64,000 bases of DNA from Anthonomus grandis grandis (taxonomy: Eukaryota; Arthropoda; Insecta; Coleoptera; Curculionidae): assembly GCF_022605725.1 (NCBI RefSeq), contig NC_065549.1:38455690-38519689 (forward strand), read 5' to 3'. The position numbers were made by a program, and so were the translations under genes. How positions within the stretch are numbered: the stretch's first letter is position 1; each line of letters opens with the position of its first letter. A model generated the notes under the pieces. That model had not been told where the DNA came from. It searched no databases and saw nothing but the letters and a program-made list of their open reading frames with translations. Shown piece after piece: positions 11,826 to 24,960 of this stretch.

Positions 11826-13284
11826 TTTTGATGCCCATTTTTGGCCTCAAAAACGGACGTCGAAAACGACTTTTTCAGGATTTTCAAAGTGCTTTCATTC
11901 CCTTAATTCTGCTCGGATCCTGTTATAACCCGGTGTTTTCGTAATCTAGGTGATCAGAATAAGACGCTGGTATATATAGTTTGATTTCGAAAAAAATCAA
12001 TTTTTGGTGAAAAAATTCGATACGGGGGGGTATACCTGAAAAATGAAAAAACCCAAACTTTGAAGGTCGATATCTCGGCTTCTATGGGAGCTATCGGGAA
12101 AATTCCAATGGCTTTGTCTTAGTTTCGTCATTCTCAATTCAACGAGACCATCCGCAAGGTCGTAGCTTTTACGATAGCCGAGATATGACATTTTTGATGT
12201 CCATTTTTGGCCTCAAAAACGGACGTCGAAAACGACTTTTTCAGGATTTTCAAAGTGCTCTCATTCCCTTAGTTCTGCTCGGATCCTGTTATAACCCATT
12301 GTTTTCGTAATCTAGGTGATCAGAATAAGACGCTGGTATACATAGTTTGATTTCGAAAAAAATCAATTTTTGGTGAAAAAATTCGATACGGGGGGGTATA
12401 CCCGAAAAATGAAAATACTCAAACTTTGAAGGTCGATATCTCGGCTTCTATGGGAGCTATCGGGAAAATTCCAATGGTTTTGTCTTAGTTTCGTCATTCT
12501 CAATCCAACGGGACCATCCGCAAGGTCGTAGCTTTTACGATAGCCGAGATATGGCATTTTTGATGCCCATTTTTGGCCTCAAAAACGGACGTCGAAAACG
12601 ACTTTTTCAGGATTTTCAAAGTGCTCTCATTCCCTTAGTTCTGCTCAAATCCTGTTATAACCCGGTGTTTTCGTAATCTAGGTGATCAGAATAAGACGCT
12701 GGTATACATAGTTTGATTTCGAAAAAAATCAATTTTTGGTGAAAAAATTCGATACGGGGGGGTATACCCGAAAAATGAAAATACCCAAACTTTGAAGGTC
12801 GATATCTCGGCTTCTATGGGAGCTATCGGGAAAATTCCAATGGTTTTGTCTTAGTTTCGTCATTCTCAAGCCAACGAGACCATCCGCAAGGTCGTAGCTT
12901 TTACGATAGCCGAGATATGGCATTTTTGATGCCCATTTTTGGCCTCAAAAACGGACGTCGAAAAAGACTTTTACAGGATTTTTAAAGTGCTCTCATTCCC
13001 TTAGTTCTGCTCGGATCCTGTTATAACCCGGTGTTTTCGTAATCTAGGTGATCAGAATAAGACGCTGGCATACTTAGTTTGATCTCGAAAAAAATCAATT
13101 TTTGAAAAAATTCGATACGGGGGGTATACCCGAAAACGAAAAAACCCAAACTTCGAAGGTCGATATCTCGGCTTCTATAGGAGCTATCGGGAAAATTCCA
13201 ACGGTTTTGTCTTAGTTTCGTCATTCTGAATCCAACGAGATCATCCGCAAGGTCGTAGCTTTTACGATAGCCGACATATGACAT
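11826..13284 (+). repeat. Cassette copy 3 (four monomers)
   Basis: Same series, offset 3,654 bp from copy 2 (ten monomers), including CTCAAATCC near 12645. The last unit is 361 bp because its G tract is one base shorter. Confidence 0.8.
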
Positions 13285-16200
13285 TTTTGATGCCCATTTT
13301 TGGCCTCAAAAACGGACGTCGAAAACGACTTTTTCAGGATTTTCAAAGTGCTCTCATACCCTTAGTTCTGCTCGGATCCTGTTATAACCCGGTGTTTTCG
13401 TAATCTAGGTGATCAGAATAAGACGCTGGTATACATAGTTTGATTTCGAAAAAAATCAATTTTTGGTGAAAAAATTCGATACGGGGGGGGTATACCCGAA
13501 AAATGAAAATACCCAAACTTTGAAGGTCGATATCTCGGCTTCTATGGGAGCTATCGGGAAAATTTCAATGGTTTTGTCTTAGTTTCGTCATTCTCAAGCC
13601 AACGAGACCATCCGCAAGGTCGTAGCTTTTACGATAGCCGACATATGACATTTTTGATGCCCATTTTTGGCCTCAAAAACGGACGTCGAAAACGACTTTT
13701 TCAGGATTTTCAAAGTGCTCTCATACCCTTAGTTCTGCTCGGATCCTGTTATAACCCGGTGTTTTCGTAATCTAGGTGATCAGAATAAGACGCTGGTATA
13801 CATAGTTTGATTTCGAAAAAAATCAATTTTTGGTGAAAAAATTCGATACGGGGGGGGTATACCCGAAAAATGAAAATACCCAAACTTTGAAGGTCGATAT
13901 CTCGGCTTCTATAGGAGCTATCGGGAAAATTCCAACGGTTTTGTCTTAGTTTCGTCATTCTGAATCCAACGAGACCATCCGCAAGGTCGTAGCTTTTACG
14001 ATAGCCGACATATGACATTTTTGATGCCCATTTTTGGCCTCAAAAACGGACGTCGAAAACGACTTTTTCAGGATTTTCAAAGTGCTCTCATTCCCTTAGT
14101 TCTGCTCGGATCCTGTTAAAACCCGGTGTTTTCGTAATCTAGGTGATCAGAATAAGACGCTGGTATACTTAGTTTGATCTCGAAAAAAATCAATTTTTGG
14201 TGAAAAAAATCGATACGGAGGGGTACACCCGAAAAATGAAAAAACCCAAACTTCGAAGGTCGATATCTCGGCTTCTATAGGAGCTATCGGGAAAATTCCA
14301 ACGGTTTTGTCTTAGTTTCGTCATTCTGAATCCAACGAGACCATCCGCAAGGTCGTAGCTTTTACGATAGCCGACATATGACATTTTTGATGCCCATTTT
14401 TGGCCTCAAAAACGGACGTCGAAAACGACTTTTTCAGGATTTTCAAAGTGCTCTCATTCCCTTAGTTCTGCTCGGATCCTGTTAAAACCCGGTGTTTTCG
14501 TAATCTAGGTGATCAGAATAAGACGCTGGTATACTTAGTTTGATCTCGAAAAAAATCAATTTTTGGTGAAAAAAATCGATACGGAGGGGTACACCCGAAA
14601 AATGAAAAAACCCAAACTTCGAAGGTCGATATCTCGGCTTCTATAGGAGCTATCGGGAAAATTCCAACGGTTTTGTCTTAGTTTCGTCATTCTGAATCCA
14701 ACGAGACCATCCGCAAGGTCGTAGCTTTTACGATAGCCGAGATATGGCATTTTTGATGCCCATTTTTGGCCTCAAAAACGGACGTCAAAAGCGACTTTTT
14801 CAGGATTTTTAAAGTGCTCTCATTCCCTTAGTTCTGCTCGGATCCTGTTAGAACCCGGTGTTTTCGTAATCTAGGTGATCAGAATAAGACGCTGGTATAC
14901 TTAGTTTGATCTCGAAAAAAATCAATTTTTGAAAAAATTCGATACGGGGGGGTATACCCGAAAACGAAAAAACCCAAACTTCGAAGGTCGATATCTCAGC
15001 TTCTATGGGAGCTATCGGGAAAATTCCATTGGTTTTGTCTTAGTTTCATCATTCTCAATCCAACGAGACCATCCGCAAGGTCGTAGCTTTTACGATAGCC
15101 GACATATGACATTTTTGATGCCCATTTTTGGCCTCAAAAACGGACGTCGAAAACGACTTTTTCAGGATTTTCAAAGTGCTTTCATTTCCTTAATTCTGCT
15201 CGGATCCTGTTATAACCCGGTGTTTTCGTAATCTAGGTGATCAGAATAAGACGCTGGTATACATAGTTTGATTTCGAAAAAAATCAATTTTTGGTGAAAA
15301 AATTCGATACGGGGGGGTATACCCGAAAAATGAAAAAACCCAAACTTTGAAGGTCGATATCTCGGCTTCTATAGGAGCTATCGGGAAAATTCCAACGGTT
15401 TTGTCTTAGTTTCGTCATTCTGAATTCAACGAGACCATCCGCAAGGTCGTAGCTTTTACCATAGCCGAGATATGGCATTTTTGATGCCCATTTTTGGCCT
15501 CAAAAACGGACGTCGAAAACGACTTTTGCAGGATTTTCAAAGTGCTCTCATTCCCTTAGTTCTGCTCGGATCCTGTTATAACCCGGTGTTTTCGTAATCT
15601 AGGTGATCAGAATAAGACGCTGGTATACATAGTTTGATTTCGAAAAAAATCAATTTTTGGTGAAAAAATTCGATACGGGGGGGTATACCCGAAAAATGAA
15701 AATACCCAAACTTTGAAGGTCGATATCTCGGCTTCTATAGGAGCTATCGGGAAAATTCCAACGGTTTTGTCTTAGTTTCGTCATTCTGAATCCAACGAGA
15801 CCATCCGCAAGGTCGTAGCTTTTACGATAGCCGACATATGACATTTTTGATGCCCATTTTTGGCCTCAAAAACGGACGTCGAAAACGACTTTTTCAGGAT
15901 TTTCAAAGTGCTCTCATTCCCTTAGTTCTGCTCGGATCCTGTTAAAACCCGGTGTTTTCGTAATCTAGGTGATCAGAATAAGACGCTGGTATACTTAGTT
16001 TGATCTCGAAAAAAATCAATTTTTGAAAAAATTCGATACGGGGGGGTATACCCGAAAACGAAAAAACCCAAACTTCGAAGGTCGATATCTCGGCTTCTAT
16101 GGGAGCTATCGGGAAAATTCCATTGGTTTTGTCTTAGTTTCGTCATTCTCAATCCAACGAGACCATCCGCAAGGTCGTAGCTTTTACTATAGCCGACATA

Positions 16201-17666
16201 TGACATTTTTGATGCCCATTTTTGGCCTCAAAAACGGACGTCGAAAACGACTTTTTCAGGATTTTCAAAGTGCTTTCATTCCCTTAATTCTGCTCGGATC
16301 CTGTTATAACCCGGTGTTTTCGTAATCTAGGTGATCAGAATAAGACGCTGGTATACATAGTTTGATTTCGAAAAAAATCAATTTTTGGTGAAAAAATTCG
16401 ATACGGGGGGGTATACCCGAAAAATGAAAATACCCAAACTTTGAAGGTCGATATCTCGGCTTCTATAGGAGCTATCGGGAAAATTCCAACGGTTTTGTCT
16501 TAGTTTCGTCATTCTGAATCCAACGAGACCATCCGCAAGGTCGTAGCTTTTACGATAGCCGACATATGACATTTTTGATGCCCATTTTTGGCCTCAAAAA
16601 CGGACGTCGAAAACGACTTTTTCAGGATTTTCAAAGTGCTCTCATTCCCTTAGTTCTGCTCGGATCCTGTTAAAACCCGGTGTTTTCGTAATCTAGGTGA
16701 TCAGAATAAGACGCTGGTATACTTAGTTTGATCTCGAAAAAAATCAATTTTTGGTGAAAAAAATCGATACGGAGGGGTATACCCGAAAAATGAAAAAACC
16801 CAAACTTCGAAGGTCGATATCTCGGCTTCTATAGGAGCTATCGGGAAAATTCCATTGGTTTTGTCTTAGTTTCGTCATTCTCAATCCAACGAGACCATCC
16901 GCAAGGTCGTAGCTTTTACTATAGCCGACATATGACATTTTTGATGCCCATTTTTGGCCTCAAAAACGGACGTCGAAAACGACTTTTTCAGGATTTTCAA
17001 AGTGCTCTCATTCCCTTAGTTCTGCTCGGATCCTGTTAAAACCCGGTGTTTTCGTAATCTAGGTGATCAGAATAAGACGCTGGTATACTTAGTTTGATCT
17101 CGAAAAAAATCAATTTTTGGTGAAAAAAATCGATACGGAGGGGTATACCCGAAAAATGAAAAAACCCAAACTTCGAAGGTCGATATCTCGGCTTCTATAG
17201 GAGCTATCGGGAAAATTCCAACGGTTTTGTCTTAGTTTCGTCATTCTGAATCCAACGAGACCATCCGCAAGGTCGTAGCTTTTACGATAGCCGACATATG
17301 ACATTTTTGATGCCCATTTTTTGCCTCAAAAACGGACGTCGAAAACGACTTTTTCAGGATTTTCAAAGTGCTCTCATTCCCTTAGTTCTGCTCGGATCCT
17401 GTTATAACCCGGTGTTTTCGTAATCGAGGTGATCAGAATAGGACGCTGGCATACTTAGTTTGATCTCGAAAAAAATCAATTTTTGAAAAAATTCGATACG
17501 GGGGGGTATACCCGAAAACGAAAAAACCCAAACTTCGAAGGTCGATATCTCGGCTTCTATGGGAGCTATCGGGAAAATTCCATTGGTTTTGTCTTAGTTT
17601 CGTCATTCTCAATCCAACGAGACCATCCGCAAGGTCGTAGCTTTTACTATAGCCGACATATGACAT

Positions 17667-19126
17667 TTTTGATGCCCATTTTTGGCCTCAAAAACGGACG
17701 TCGAAAACGACTTTTTCAGGATTTTCAAAGTGCTTTCATTCCCTTAATTCTGCTCGGATCCTGTTATAACCCGGTGTTTTCGTAATCTAGGTGATCAGAA
17801 TAAGACGCTGGTATACTTAGTTTGATTTCGAAAAAAATCAATTTTTGGTGAAAAAATTCGATACGGGGGGGTATACCCGAAAAATGAAAAAACCCAAACT
17901 TTGAAGGTCGATATCTCGGCTTCTATGGGAGCTATCGGGAAAATTCCAATGGCTTTGTCTTAGTTTCGTCATTCTCAATTCAACGAGACCATCCGCAAGG
18001 TCGTAGCTTTTACGATAGCCGAGATATGACATTTTTGATGTCCATTTTTGGCCTCAAAAACGGACGTCGAAAACGACTTTTTCAGGATTTTCAAAGTGCT
18101 CTCATTCCCTTAGTTCTGCTCGGATCCTGTTATAACCCATTGTTTTCGTAATCTAGGTGATCAGAATAAGACGCTGGTATACATAGTTTGATTTCGAAAA
18201 AAATCAATTTTTGGTGAAAAAATTCGATACGGGGGGGTATACCCGAAAAATGAAAATACTCAAACTTTGAAGGTCGATATCTCGGCTTCTATGGGAGCTA
18301 TCGGGAAAATTCCAATGGTTTTGTCTTAGTTTCGTCATTCTCAATCCAACGGGACCATCCGCAAGGTCGTAGCTTTTACGATAGCCGAGATATGGCATTT
18401 TTGATGCCCATTTTTGGCCTCAAAAACGGACGTCGAAAACGACTTTTTCAGGATTTTCAAAGTGCTCTCATTCCCTTAGTTCTGCTCAAATCCTGTTATA
18501 ACCCGGTGTTTTCGTAATCTAGGTGATCAGAATAAGACGCTGGTATACATAGTTTGATTTCGAAAAAAATCAATTTTTGGTGAAAAAATTCGATACGGGG
18601 GGGTATACCCGAAAAATGAAAATACCCAAACTTTGAAGGTCGATATCTCGGCTTCTATGGGAGCTATCGGGAAAATTCCAATGGTTTTGTCTTAGTTTCG
18701 TCATTCTCAAGCCAACGAGACCATCCGCAAGGTCGTAGCTTTTACGATAGCCGAGATATGGCATTTTTGATGCCCATTTTTGGCCTCAAAAACGGACGTC
18801 GAAAAAGACTTTTACAGCATTTTTAAAGTGCTCTCATTCCCTTAGTTCTGCTCGGATCCTGTTATAACCCGGTGTTTTCGTAATCTAGGTGATCAGAATA
18901 AGACGCTGGCATACTTAGTTTGATCTCGAAAAAAATCAATTTTTGAAAAAATTCGATACGGGGGGGTATACCCGAAAACGAAAAAACCCAAACTTCGAAG
19001 GTCGATATCTCGGCTTCTATAGGAGCTATCGGGAAAATTCCAACGGTTTTGTCTTAGTTTCGTCATTCTGAATCCAACGAGACCATCCGCAAGGTCGTAG
19101 CTTTTACGATAGCCGACATATGACAT
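17667..19126 (+). repeat. Cassette copy 4 (four monomers)
   Basis: Same series, offset 5,841 bp from copy 3 (sixteen monomers). It differs by GTATACTTAG in the first unit and CGAGACCATCC in the last, and has a private TTACAGCATTTTTAAAG near 18811. Confidence 0.8.
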
Positions 19127-20588
19127 TTTTGATGCCCATTTTTGGCCTCAAAAACGGACGTCGAAAACGACTTTTTCAGGATTTTCAAAGTGCTCTCATA
19201 CCCTTAGTTCTGCTCGGATCCTGTTATAACCCGGTGTTTTCGTAATCTAGGTGATCAGAATAAGACGCTGGTATACATAGTTTGATTTCGAAAAAAATCA
19301 ATTTTTGGTGAAAAAATTCGATACGGGGGGGGTATACCCGAAAAATGAAAATACCCAAACTTTGAAGGTCGATATCTCGGCTTCTATAGGAGCTATCGGG
19401 AAAATTCCAACGGTTTTGTCTTAGTTTCGTCATTCTGAATCCAACGAGACCATCCGCAAGGTCGTAGCTTTTACGATAGCCGACATATGACATTTTTGAT
19501 GCCCATTTTTGGCCTCAAAAACGGACGTCGAAAACGACTTTTTCAGGATTTTCAAAGTGCTCTCATTCCCTTAGTTCTGCTCGGATCCTGTTAAAACCCG
19601 GTGTTTTCGTAATCTAGGTGATCAGAATAAGACGCTGGTATACTTAGTTTGATCTCGAAAAAAATCAATTTTTGGTGAAAAAAATCGATACGGAGGGGTA
19701 TACCCGAAAAATGAAAAAACCCAAACTTCGAAGGTCGATATCTCGGCTTCTATAGGAGCTATCGGGAAAATTCCAACGGTTTTGTCTTAGTTTCGTCATT
19801 CTGAATCCAACGAGACCATCCGCAAGGTCGTAGCTTTTACGATAGCCGACATATGACATTTTTGATGCCCATTTTTTGCCTCAAAAACGGACGTCGAAAA
19901 CGACTTTTTCAGGATTTTCAAAGTGCTCTCATTCCCTTAGTTCTGCTCGGATCCTGTTATAACCCGGTGTTTTCGTAATCGAGGTGATCAGAATAGGACG
20001 CTGGCATACTTAGTTTGATCTCGAAAAAAATCAATTTTTGAAAAAATTCGATACGGGGGGGTATACCCGAAAAATGAAAAAACCCAAACTTTGAAGGTCG
20101 ATATCTCGGCTTCTATGGGAGCTATCGGGAAAATTCCAATGGTTTTGTCTTAGTTTCGTCATTCTCAATTCAACGAGACCATCCGCAAGGTCGTAGCTTT
20201 TACGATAGCCGAGATATGACATTTTTGATGTCCATTTTTGGCCTCAAAAACGGACGTCGAAAACGACTTTTTCAGGATTTTCAAAGTGCTCTCATTCCCT
20301 TAGTTCTGCTCGGATCCTGTTATAACCCGGTGTTTTCGTAATCTAGGTGATCAGAATAAGACGCTGGTATACATAGTTTGATTTCGAAAAAAATCAATTT
20401 TTGGTGAAAAAATTCGATACGGGGGGGTATACCCGAAAAATGAAAAAACCCAAACTTTGAAGGTCGATATCTCGGCTTCTATAGGAGCTATCGGGAAAAT
20501 TCCATTGGTTTTGTCTTAGTTTCGTCATTCTCAATCCAACGAGACCATCCGCAAGGTCGTAGCTTTTACGATAGCCGACATATGACAT

Positions 20589-20950
20589 TTTTGATGCCCA
20601 TTTTTGGCCTCAAAAACGGACGTCGAAAACGACTTTTTCAGGATTTTCAAAGTGCTCTCATACCCTTAGTTCTGCTCGGATCCTGTTAAAACCCGGTGTT
20701 TTCGTAATCTAGGTGATCAGAATAAGACGCTCGTATACTTAGTTTGATCTCGAAAAGAATCAATTTTTGAAAAAATTCGATACGGGGGGGTATACCCGAA
20801 AACGAAAAAACCCAAACTTCGAAGGTCGATATCTCGGCTTCTTTAGGAGCTATCGGGAAAATTCCAACGGTTTTGACTTAGTTTCGTCATTCTGAATCCA
20901 ACGAGACCATCCGCAAGGTCGTAGCTTTTACGATAGCCGACATATGACAT
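20589..20950 (+). repeat. Distinct 362 bp monomer with CTTTAGGAGC and TTTTGACTTAG, found four times
   Basis: The linked changes CGCTCGTATAC, CTTCTTTAGGAGC and GGTTTTGACTTAG mark this unit. It recurs in units ending at 27150, 32253 and 34075. The first two also share GAAAAGAATC; the last two have GAAAAAAATC. It is a clear tracer of block copying across 13 kb. Confidence 0.75.
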
Positions 20951-23504
20951 TTTTGATGTCCATTTTTGGCCTCAAAAACGGACGTCGAAAACGACTTTTT
21001 CAGGATTTTCAAAGTGCTCTCATACCCTTAGTTCTGCTCGGATCCTGTTATAACCCGGTGTTTTCGTAATCTAGGTGATCAGAATAAGACGCTGGTATAC
21101 ATAGTTTGATTTCGAAAAAAATCAATTTTTGGTGAAAAAATTCGATACGGGGGGGTATACCCGAAAAATGAAAAAACCCAAACTTTGAAGGTCGATATCT
21201 CGGCTTCTATGGGAGCTATCGGGAAAATTCCAATGGTTTTGTCTTAGTTTCGTCATTCTCAATTCAACGAGACCATCCGCAAGGTCGTAGCTTTTACGAT
21301 AGCCGAGATATGACATTTTTGATGTCCATTTTTGGCCTCAAAAACGGACGTCGAAAACGACTTTTTCAGGATTTTCAAAGTGCTCTCATTCCCTTAGTTC
21401 TGCTCGGATCCTGTTATAACCCGGTGTTTTCGTAATCTAGGTGATCAGAATAAGACGCTGGTATACATAGTTTGATTTCGAAAAAAATCAATTTTTGGTG
21501 AAAAAATTCGATACGGGGGGGTATACCCGAAAAATGAAAAAACCCAAACTTTGAAGGTCGATATCTCGGCTTCTATAGGAGCTATCGGGAAAATTCCATT
21601 GGTTTTGTCTTAGTTTCGTCATTCTCAATCCAACGAGACCATCCGCAAGGTCGTAGCTTTTACGATAGCCGACATATGACATTTTTGATGCCCATTTTTG
21701 GCCTCAAAAACGGACGTCGAAAACGACTTTTTCAGGATTTTCAAAGTGCTTTCATTTCCTTAATTCTGCTCGGATCCTGTTATAACCCGGTGTTTTCGTA
21801 ATCTAGGTGATCAGAATAAGACGCTGGTATACTTAGTTTGATCTCGAAAAAAATCAATTTTTGAAAAAATTCGATACGGGGGGGTATACCCGAAAACGAA
21901 AAAACCCAAACTTCGAAGGTCGATATCTCAGCTTCTATGGGAGCTATCGGGAAAATTCCATTGGTTTTGTCTTAGTTTCATCATTCTCAATCCAACGAGA
22001 CCATCCGCAAGGTCGTAGCTTTTACGATAGCCGACATATGACATTTTTGATGCCCATTTTTGGCCTCAAAAACGGACGTCGAAAACGACTTTTTCAGGAT
22101 TTTCAAAGTGCTTTCATTTCCTTAATTCTGCTCGGATCCTGTTATAACCCGGTGTTTTCGTAATCTAGGTGATCAGAATAAGACGCTGGTATACATAGTT
22201 TGATTTCGAAAAAAATCAATTTTTGGTGAAAAAATTCGATACGGGGGGGTATACCCGAAAAATGAAAAAACCCAAACTTTGAAGGTCGATATCTCGGCTT
22301 CTATAGGAGCTATCGGGAAAATTCCAACGGTTTTGTCTTAGTTTCGTCATTCTGAATTCAACGAGACCATCCGCAAGGTCGTAGCTTTTACGATAGCCGA
22401 GATATGGCATTTTTGATGCCCATTTTTGGCCTCAAAAACGGACGTCGAAAACGACTTTTGCAGGATTTTCAAAGTGCTCTCATTCCCTTAGTTCTGCTCG
22501 GATCCTGTTATAACCCGGTGTTTTCGTAATCTAGGTGATCAGAATAAGACGCTGGTATACATAGTTTGATTTCGAAAAAAATCAATTTTTGGTGAAAAAA
22601 TTCGATACGGGGGGGTATACCCGAAAAATGAAAATACCCAAACTTTGAAGGTCGATATCTCGGCTTCTATAGGAGCTATCGGGAAAATTCCAACGGTTTT
22701 GTCTTAGTTTCGTCATTCTGAATCCAACGAGACCATCCGCAAGGTCGTAGCTTTTACGATAGCCGACATATGACATTTTTGATGCCCATTTTTGGCCTCA
22801 AAAACGGACGTCGAAAACGACTTTTTCAGGATTTTCAAAGTGCTCTCATTCCCTTAGTTCTGCTCGGATCCTGTTAAAACCCGGTGTTTTCGTAATCTAG
22901 GTGATCAGAATAAGACGCTGGTATACTTAGTTTGATCTCGAAAAAAATCAATTTTTGGTGAAAAAAATCGATACGGAGGGGTATACCCGAAAAATGAAAA
23001 AACCCAAACTTCGAAGGTCGATATCTCGGCTTCTATAGGAGCTATCGGGAAAATTCCAACGGTTTTGTCTTAGTTTCGTCATTCTGAATCCAACGAGACC
23101 ATCCGCAAGGTCGTAGCTTTTACGATAGCCGACATATGACATTTTTGATGCCCATTTTTTGCCTCAAAAACGGACGTCGAAAACGACTTTTTCAGGATTT
23201 TCAAAGTGCTCTCATTCCCTTAGTTCTGCTCGGATCCTGTTATAACCCGGTGTTTTCGTAATCGAGGTGATCAGAATAGGACGCTGGCATACTTAGTTTG
23301 ATCTCGAAAAAAATCAATTTTTGAAAAAATTCGATACGGGGGGGTATACCCGAAAACGAAAAAACCCAAACTTCGAAGGTCGATATCTCGGCTTCTATAG
23401 GAGCTATCGGGAAAATTCCAACGGTTTTGTCTTAGTTTCGTCATTCTGAATCCAACGAGATCATCCGCAAGGTCGTAGCTTTTAATATAGCCGACATATG
23501 ACAT

Positions 23505-24960
23505 TTTTGATGCCCATTTTTGGCCTCAAAAACGGACGTCGAAAACGACTTTTTCAGGATTTTCAAAGTGCTTTCATTCCCTTAATTCTGCTCGGATCCT
23601 GTTATAACCCGGTGTTTTCGTAATCTAGGTGATCAGAATAAGACGCTGGTATACTTAGTTTGATTTCGAAAAAAATCAATTTTTGGTGAAAAAATTCGAT
23701 ACGGGGGGGTATACCCGAAAAATGAAAAAACCCAAACTTTGAAGGTCGATATCTCGGCTTCTATGGGAGCTATCGGGAAAATTCCAATGGCTTTGTCTTA
23801 GTTTCGTCATTCTCAATTCAACGAGACCATCCGCAAGGTCGTAGCTTTTACGATAGCCGAGATATGACATTTTTGATGTCCATTTTTGGCCTCAAAAACG
23901 GACGTCGAAAACGACTTTTTCAGGATTTTCAAAGTGCTCTCATTCCCTTAGTTCTGCTCGGATCCTGTTATAACCCATTGTTTTCGTAATCTAGGTGATC
24001 AGAATAAGACGCTGGTATACATAGTTTGATTTCGAAAAAAATCAATTTTTGGTGAAAAAATTCGATACGGGGGGGTATACCCGAAAAATGAAAATACTCA
24101 AACTTTGAAGGTCGATATCTCGGCTTCTATGGGAGCTATCGGGAAAATTCCAATGGTTTTGTCTTAGTTTCGTCATTCTCAATCCAACGGGACCATCCGC
24201 AAGGTCGTAGCTTTTACGATAGCCGAGATATGGCATTTTTGATGCCCATTTTTGGCCTCAAAAACGGACGTCGAAAACGACTTTTTCAGGATTTTCAAAG
24301 TGCTCTCATTCCCTTAGTTCTGCTCAAATCCTGTTATAACCCGGTGTTTTCGTAATCTAGGTGATCAGAATAAGACGCTGGCATACTTAGTTTGATCTCG
24401 AAAAAAATCAATTTTTGAAAAAATTCGATACGGGGGGGTATACCCGAAAACGAAAAAACCCAAACTTCGAAGGTCGATATCTCGGCTTCTATAGGAGCTA
24501 TCGGGAAAATTCCAACGGTTTTGTCTTAGTTTCGTCATTCTCAAGCCAACGAGACCATCCGCAAGGTCGTAGCTTTTACGATAGCCGAGATATGGCATTT
24601 TTGATGCCCATTTTTGGCCTCAAAAACGGACGTCGAAAAAGACTTTTACAGGATTTTTAAAGTGCTCTCATTCCCTTAGTTCTGCTCGGATCCTGTTATA
24701 ACCCGGTGTTTTCGTAATCTAGGTGATCAGAATAAGACGCTGGCATACTTAGTTTGATCTCGAAAAAAATCAATTTTTGAAAAAATTCGATACGGGGGGG
24801 TATACCCGAAAACGAAAAAACCCAAACTTCGAAGGTCGATATCTCGGCTTCTATAGGAGCTATCGGGAAAATTCCAACGGTTTTGTCTTAGTTTCGTCAT
24901 TCTGAATCCAACGAGACCATCCGCAAGGTCGTAGCTTTTACGATAGCCGACATATGACAT
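23505..24960 (+). repeat. Cassette copy 5, rearranged, with a chimeric monomer
   Basis: The first two units match copy 4 at an offset of 5,838 bp. The third (24237-24598) starts as a 362 bp unit (CTGGCATACTTAG, GAAAACGAAAA, CTATAGGAGC) and ends as the TCTCAAGCC/GAGATATGG type followed by GAAAAAGACTTTTAC. Two adjacent units of the other copies are thus fused into one, with the switch between about 24510 and 24540. Confidence 0.75.
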
